A DNA stretch of 64,000 bases, from NCBI GenBank assembly GCA_934293575.1, contig CAKQYU010000003.1:186001-250000 (forward strand), read 5' to 3'. The position numbers and the translations under genes were made by a program. Below are positions 60,468 through 64,000 of the stretch, one piece after another (the stretch's first letter is position 1; every line of letters starts with the position of its first letter). The notes beneath the pieces were generated by a model. It worked only from the letters and a program-made list of their open reading frames with translations. It was not told the origin of the DNA and did no database searches. The stretch comes from an uncultured Lachnospiraceae bacterium. Its GTDB lineage: Bacteria; Bacillota; Clostridia; Lachnospirales; Lachnospiraceae.

Positions 60468-61922
60468 TTACATACCCTGATTTGTAAACACAACTACTAT
60501 TGTTTTCATTAATATCTTAAAATCCAATCCAATCGACCAGTTTTCAATGTAACGTTTGTCAAGCTTTACGACCCGTTCAAAATCTACAATTTGATTCCGT
60601 CCGCTTACCTGCCACAATCCCGTAATTCCGGGACGCATTACCAAACGAACTTTATGGTGATAATCATATTGCTCCAATTCCTCTGCGGTCGGTGGTCTGG
60701 TTCCGATTAAACTCATATCACCCTTTAATACATTAAAAAACTGCGGCATTTCATCTATACTGGTTGCCCTAAGAAATCCTCCAAATCCACGTTTGAATAC
60801 TCTCTTTCCATCCTTCATCACATAATGACTGCCAATGATCCTTGGATCTTCCGACATCTTAAACATATGACCATCCATTTCATTCCGGTCAAGCAAATCT
60901 TTCTTTCTTGCTTCTGCATCGACATACATGGAACGGAATTTATAAATTTTAAATTTTCTTCCATTCTTACCAACTCTGGTCTGCGTAAAGAAAATCGGTC
61001 CCGGATCCATAATATAAAGAATCGGTGCCACAAAAATCCCAATAGCAAGTGTCAAGACACACCCCACCAAAGCACCAACAATATCTATGGTACGTTTCAC
61101 AAAGCGGCCCCCTAATGAAATCGTACTTGTACTTGATGTTACAACCGAATACCCATTGAATTCTTCAATTCTTGTATTTGGATAATTGGAATAAAACGGT
61201 GAAATATTAATATGAAGTGTAATGCCCATGCTAACCAGACGGCTTAACAGCTTATTCAGCTGTCTGGAATGATGCTCTACATTTACAAACACGGTATCCA
61301 ACACATGCTCCATCGCGTAATTACAGATATCATCCCGATTTGCGACTACCGGTATCCCATCTATCATCTGACCTTTCATATCCTTATCAAAGATTAAAAG
61401 CCCACGGATATTGACATCCAATACTCCACGATTTTTCAATTCCTCCAAACATTCATCTACCTCTTTGGAAGTTGTAATTATTAATGCATGCGGTAATTTT
61501 TTGTGTTTTTCGTAGTATTTGCATAACCAGATTTTCCATAAGGTTCGTACAAAAAAAGTATAGATAACCGCAAATACCCATGTCGTTATTAAAATCACAC
61601 GGGAATACAATGCCGAATCCTTCATACAGAAAAGTACAAAGAGCAGGGAACCCATCACAAGACTAACCTGTTTTACAGATTCCGCTAATTCCATATATAC
61701 TTCCCGTCTTAGTATATTTTGATGATTGCGTACCAATATATCAACAACCAACTGAATAATCACCAATAATAACGCCAATGTCTGATATCTTGACCATTCA
61801 TACCATGAAAATCCGTTAAAATACCTTACATACGCCGTCAAAAATGCCCCTTCCAGACAGAGCAGATCCAATAATGAAAAATCAATATGCTTAATCCAGC
61901 TGGATTTTTTTTCTGTATCCAT
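60468..61922 (-). CDS. Undecaprenyl-phosphate sugar phosphotransferase, long WbaP/CpsE-type
   Basis: A 484-residue membrane enzyme. Five hydrophobic helices (~14-290) and a Rossmann-like central part (ALIITTSKEVDECLEELK, VVANRDDICNYA) precede the catalytic core: FTQTRVGKNGRKFKIYKFRSM, FLRATSIDEMPQFFNVLKGDM, LIGTRPPTAEEL, RPGITGLWQVSGRN. It transfers a hexose-1-phosphate (glucose or galactose) to undecaprenyl phosphate, starting the ABC-exported polymer. GAGG lies 7 bases before the ATG. It is a second initiating transferase, distinct from the short PglC-like one of the other operon. Confidence 0.93.
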   Translation of the reverse strand: MDTEKKSSWIKHIDFSLLDLLCLEGAFLTAYVRYFNGFSWYEWSRYQTLALLLVIIQLVVDILVRNHQNILRREVYMELAESVKQVSLVMGSLLFVLFCMKDSALYSRVILITTWVFAVIYTFFVRTLWKIWLCKYYEKHKKLPHALIITTSKEVDECLEELKNRGVLDVNIRGLLIFDKDMKGQMIDGIPVVANRDDICNYAMEHVLDTVFVNVEHHSRQLNKLLSRLVSMGITLHINISPFYSNYPNTRIEEFNGYSVVTSSTSTISLGGRFVKRTIDIVGALVGCVLTLAIGIFVAPILYIMDPGPIFFTQTRVGKNGRKFKIYKFRSMYVDAEARKKDLLDRNEMDGHMFKMSEDPRIIGSHYVMKDGKRVFKRGFGGFLRATSIDEMPQFFNVLKGDMSLIGTRPPTAEELEQYDYHHKVRLVMRPGITGLWQVSGRNQIVDFERVVKLDKRYIENWSIGLDFKILMKTIVVVFTNQGM

Positions 61923-61958
61923 ATAATTTCCTCATCTTTGTTCGTTCATTATGAAATA

Positions 61959-63311
61959 TTATGCCTCATGACCCTTTTTCTTAATCACAGCAACCACTTC
62001 ATCTACATATTGTCTGCACAATTCGTCACTTGAAGCTTCTACCATAACACGAATCACCGGTTCTGTTCCACTTTCACGAAGTAAGATTCTTCCATCTTCA
62101 CCAAGAGCTTCTTCTACTTTCTTAACCGCAGCCACCACATCTTCGTCAGCTCTTGCCTCCGGTTTACTCTTTACACGGACATTTTCCAATAGCTGAGGAT
62201 AAATCGTTAATCCATTAAATAACTCAGATGCCTTTGATTTTCTTGCAAGCAATACTTCCATTAACTTAATAGAAGTCAATACACCATCACCGGTTGTTGC
62301 ATATTTACTGAAAATGATATGACCACTCTGTTCACCACCGAGAGAATGATTATTCTCCATCATATTCTCAAACACATACTTATCACCAACAGCTGTCTTT
62401 TCATAAGAAATACCTTTTTTATCAAATGCCTTATATAATCCTAAGTTTGACATAATAGTCGTAACAACCGTGTTATTATTCAATTCGCCTTTCTCTGACA
62501 GATAACATCCGCAGGCATACAAAATCTTGTCACCGTCAATCACTTCACCCTTCTCATCTACGGCAAGACAACGATCTGCATCTCCATCATAGGCAAATCC
62601 GATATCCAACTGCTTATCCTTTACCAGCTGCTGAAGCTGTTCAATATGGGTAGAACCACAGTTTGTATTGATGTTTACACCATTTGGTTCATTATTGATT
62701 ACATATACCTTGGCACCCACTGCTTCAAACACAGCCTTTGCCACAGAAGAAGATGCACCATTGGCACAGTCCAAACCTACCCGCATATGCTTGTAAGACT
62801 TCGTTACCAATGTAATCAAATATCCGATGTAGCGATTCCGTCCCATATAATAATCAACGGTTTTACCAATCTTATCCTTTGTTGCAAATGGAATTTCAGG
62901 AATATCTCCATCAATATAACGTTCAATTTCTTCCTCAACAGAAGCCTCTAACTTAAATCCCTGCCCGTTAATTACCTTAATTCCATTATCATAATACGGA
63001 TTATGACTTGCTGAAATCATAATTCCGCAATCAAACTCATCTAAACGCACAATGTAAGAAACACTCGGTGTCGGCGTTACATGCATCAGATATGCATCCG
63101 CACCGCTTGCGGTCAATCCGGCTACCAGTGCATACTCAAACATATAAGAAGAGCGTCTGGTATCCTTTCCGATTACAATACTTGCCTTTCCGTCCTCATG
63201 CTGTTTTCCGTAGTAATATCCTAAATATCTTCCAACCTTATACGCATGTTCTACTGTAAGTACAACATTTGCTTCTCCTCGAAATCCATCTGTACCAAAA
63301 TACTTACCCAT
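61959..63311 (-). CDS. glmM: Phosphoglucosamine mutase
   Basis: A 450-residue enzyme converting glucosamine-6-phosphate to glucosamine-1-phosphate, on the way to UDP-GlcNAc. It starts MGKYFGTDGFRGEANVVLT. The phosphorylated Ser is S102 in ISASHNPYYDNGIK, the metal loop is AYDGDADRCLAVDEKG, sugar binding is GGEQSGHIIFS, and the C-terminal phosphate site is RESGTEPVIRVMVE. Length is normal for the family. GGAGG lies 5 bases before the ATG, under a strong promoter. It is the first gene of the array with the ABC-export polysaccharide genes; the next starts 36 bp on. Confidence 0.96.
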   Translation of the reverse strand: MGKYFGTDGFRGEANVVLTVEHAYKVGRYLGYYYGKQHEDGKASIVIGKDTRRSSYMFEYALVAGLTASGADAYLMHVTPTPSVSYIVRLDEFDCGIMISASHNPYYDNGIKVINGQGFKLEASVEEEIERYIDGDIPEIPFATKDKIGKTVDYYMGRNRYIGYLITLVTKSYKHMRVGLDCANGASSSVAKAVFEAVGAKVYVINNEPNGVNINTNCGSTHIEQLQQLVKDKQLDIGFAYDGDADRCLAVDEKGEVIDGDKILYACGCYLSEKGELNNNTVVTTIMSNLGLYKAFDKKGISYEKTAVGDKYVFENMMENNHSLGGEQSGHIIFSKYATTGDGVLTSIKLMEVLLARKSKASELFNGLTIYPQLLENVRVKSKPEARADEDVVAAVKKVEEALGEDGRILLRESGTEPVIRVMVEASSDELCRQYVDEVVAVIKKKGHEA

Positions 63312-63349
63312 ATTATCCTCCAAATAATATACAAATTTATATTCTAACT

Positions 63350-63379
63350 ATTATACCTCAATCTATATTAATATGACAA
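63350..63379 (-). promoter_or_regulatory. Strong sigma-A promoter for glmM and the ABC-export cluster
   Basis: Minus strand: -35 TTGTCA (63374-63379), an 18-base spacer and a perfect -10 TATAAT (63350-63355), about 40 bases before the glmM ATG. Confidence 0.8.
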
Positions 63380-63382
63380 GTT

Positions 63383-63625
63383 TTATTCTGAAACCTCTGT
63401 CGTCTCCTCTTCCTGTGTTGTGGCTTCTTCCTGCGTTGTTACCTGTGTACTTGTTTCCAACCGTGGCAGATTAAAACCTTCGTTCTCCGTCCCCGTATGT
63501 GTCCGGTAATACTCCCTGTCTGTTTTGGTATATTCAATATCATCGCATCCACCAAGGAAGATTGCAAAAATCACGCACAATAAAAATGCGCATATCTTTC
63601 TTCTGTTTTTTGTGTATTTTTTCAT
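63383..63625 (-). CDS. Small lipoprotein with Thr/Glu-rich tail
   Basis: An 80-residue protein. A basic N-terminus (KKYTKNRRK) and hydrophobic core lead to lipobox LGGC (Cys27). The mature part is short, and its last third is TTQEEATTQEEETTEVSE, the same Thr/Glu-rich style as the larger surface proteins. No domain is recognised. The ATG follows an AGG-type site and begins 7 bp after the lipid-kinase stop, so it is probably co-transcribed with that gene. Function unknown. Confidence 0.78.
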   Translation of the reverse strand: MKKYTKNRRKICAFLLCVIFAIFLGGCDDIEYTKTDREYYRTHTGTENEGFNLPRLETSTQVTTQEEATTQEEETTEVSE

Positions 63626-63632
63626 ACATTAC

Positions 63633-64000
63633 CTACTTTCGAATCAGATTCAATGCCTTTTTACAGTTGATAATGGAAGCATAGGTTACATTTCCACCGA
63701 ATTCACCGTCAAAAGTCCAGGCAATCGGCTCTAAGCTTTCAATTACAATTTTTCCGGCTTTGAATTGATACATATATTCCGGATTAATTTCTCCCATAAA
63801 ATACGCGGTGGCAGTTGCCTGCAAATCAATCGGATTGGTCGGATATTTAACAAACAATGCCTCAAACAATCCATCATCAAACTCTGCCAGCTTTGCATTC
63901 GGAGTCGGAAATCCTCCAATCTGGGATGCATTGGTTATCATGCCAATGATAAAATCATCTTCTATCACATTTCCGTCATACGTTATCTTCATATGATACG
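63633..64000 (-). CDS. Diacylglycerol kinase-like protein, C-terminal part (cut by window edge)
   Basis: The frame is open to the window edge; about 121 residues are visible. IIGMITNASQIGGFPTPNAKLAEFDDGLFEALFVK and the end KAGKIVIESLEPIAWTFDGEFGG match the C-terminal domain of YegS/DgkB-type lipid kinases, with the conserved D-D-G-L-F and W-x-x-D-G-E motifs. The catalytic N-terminal domain is outside. Such kinases phosphorylate diacylglycerol and return it to phospholipid synthesis, for example after lipoteichoic acid assembly. The in-frame ATG at 63992 is internal, not a start. Confidence 0.85.
   Translation of the reverse strand, partial: YHMKITYDGNVIEDDFIIGMITNASQIGGFPTPNAKLAEFDDGLFEALFVKYPTNPIDLQATATAYFMGEINPEYMYQFKAGKIVIESLEPIAWTFDGEFGGNVTYASIINCKKALNLIRK

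Noticed and set aside
60427..60493. Longer N-terminus for the DUF1972 glycosyltransferase
   Set aside because: It would overlap the upstream gene, starts without a ribosome site and adds residues not typical of the family.
1..64000. Transposons, prophage, tRNA, rRNA or riboswitches
   Set aside because: No transposase, integrase, terminal inverted repeats, tRNA-like cloverleaf or known riboswitch core was recognised by reading; a covariance-model search was not possible.

Overview
The window looks like chromosomal DNA of a low-GC Gram-positive gut anaerobe, most likely a Lachnospiraceae member (Clostridia). The grounds are strong AGGAGG ribosome sites, T/E-rich secreted proteins, C-terminal DUF5648-type modules and a low GC content. 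The genus cannot be fixed from sequence alone. I saw no tRNA, rRNA, insertion sequence, prophage or CRISPR array. Nearly everything lies on the minus strand; only a GH5 cellulase and an acyltransferase are on the plus strand.

Region 1 (1-18.5 kb) encodes a secreted surface proteome. It holds two lipoproteins, a CAP-domain protein, a GH5 endoglucanase, an InlB-B-repeat-like protein, a papain-family (C1) peptidase, an N-acetylglucosaminidase, an N-acetylmuramoyl-L-alanine amidase and a protein of unknown function. Six of these end in the same ~130-residue module of three repeats (YRLYNPNSGEHFYT-type, DUF5648). Three also carry ~100-residue NPDV/GMKEGRQ repeats. Most have a Thr/Glu-rich low-complexity segment just after the signal peptide. 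A membrane-bound LuxR-type regulator sits at the end of the amidase / glucosaminidase / peptidase unit. A small coiled-coil protein with five 27-bp tandem repeats and a palindromic operator separates this region from the next.

Region 2 (18.8-36.9 kb) is a 15-gene Wzx/Wzy-type surface-polysaccharide operon. A good promoter lies at 36903-36931 and a strong terminator at 18771-18802. It makes precursors (Ugd, UDP-GlcA epimerase, WecB, PglF-like dehydratase, DegT aminotransferase), starts the chain (PglC-like phosphoglycosyltransferase), extends and decorates it (GT2, two GT4, TupA-like ATP-grasp, pyruvyltransferase, an Fe-S F420-beta-type protein), and polymerises and exports it (Wzy, Wzx, and Wzz fused to a degenerate BY-kinase-like domain). 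Its centre is conspicuously AT-rich, like an exchangeable serotype cassette.

Region 3 (36.9-63.3 kb) is a second surface-polysaccharide system, of the ABC-export (Wzm/Wzt) type, led by glmM and a WbaP-type initiating transferase. It includes several GT2 and double-GT2 enzymes, a DUF1972 rhamnosyltransferase-like protein, a DPM-like synthase / DUF2304 / DUF2142 side-chain set, a SAM methyltransferase next to a kinase-coiled-coil-GT2-GT2 fusion (a layout resembling the chain terminator WbdD), and a Wzm permease with an extra ectodomain. Two more DUF5648 enzymes (C1 peptidase and CAP protein) sit inside this array. It ends in two membrane proteins, one with a ~31-residue repeat stalk and a metallo-beta-lactamase domain.

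The strongest hypothesis is that DUF5648 proteins are wall or surface proteins held by, or acting on, one of the two polysaccharides encoded beside them. This would parallel SLH or CWB2 modules binding secondary wall polymers. The right edge holds a small lipoprotein and the C-terminus of a diacylglycerol-kinase-like protein.
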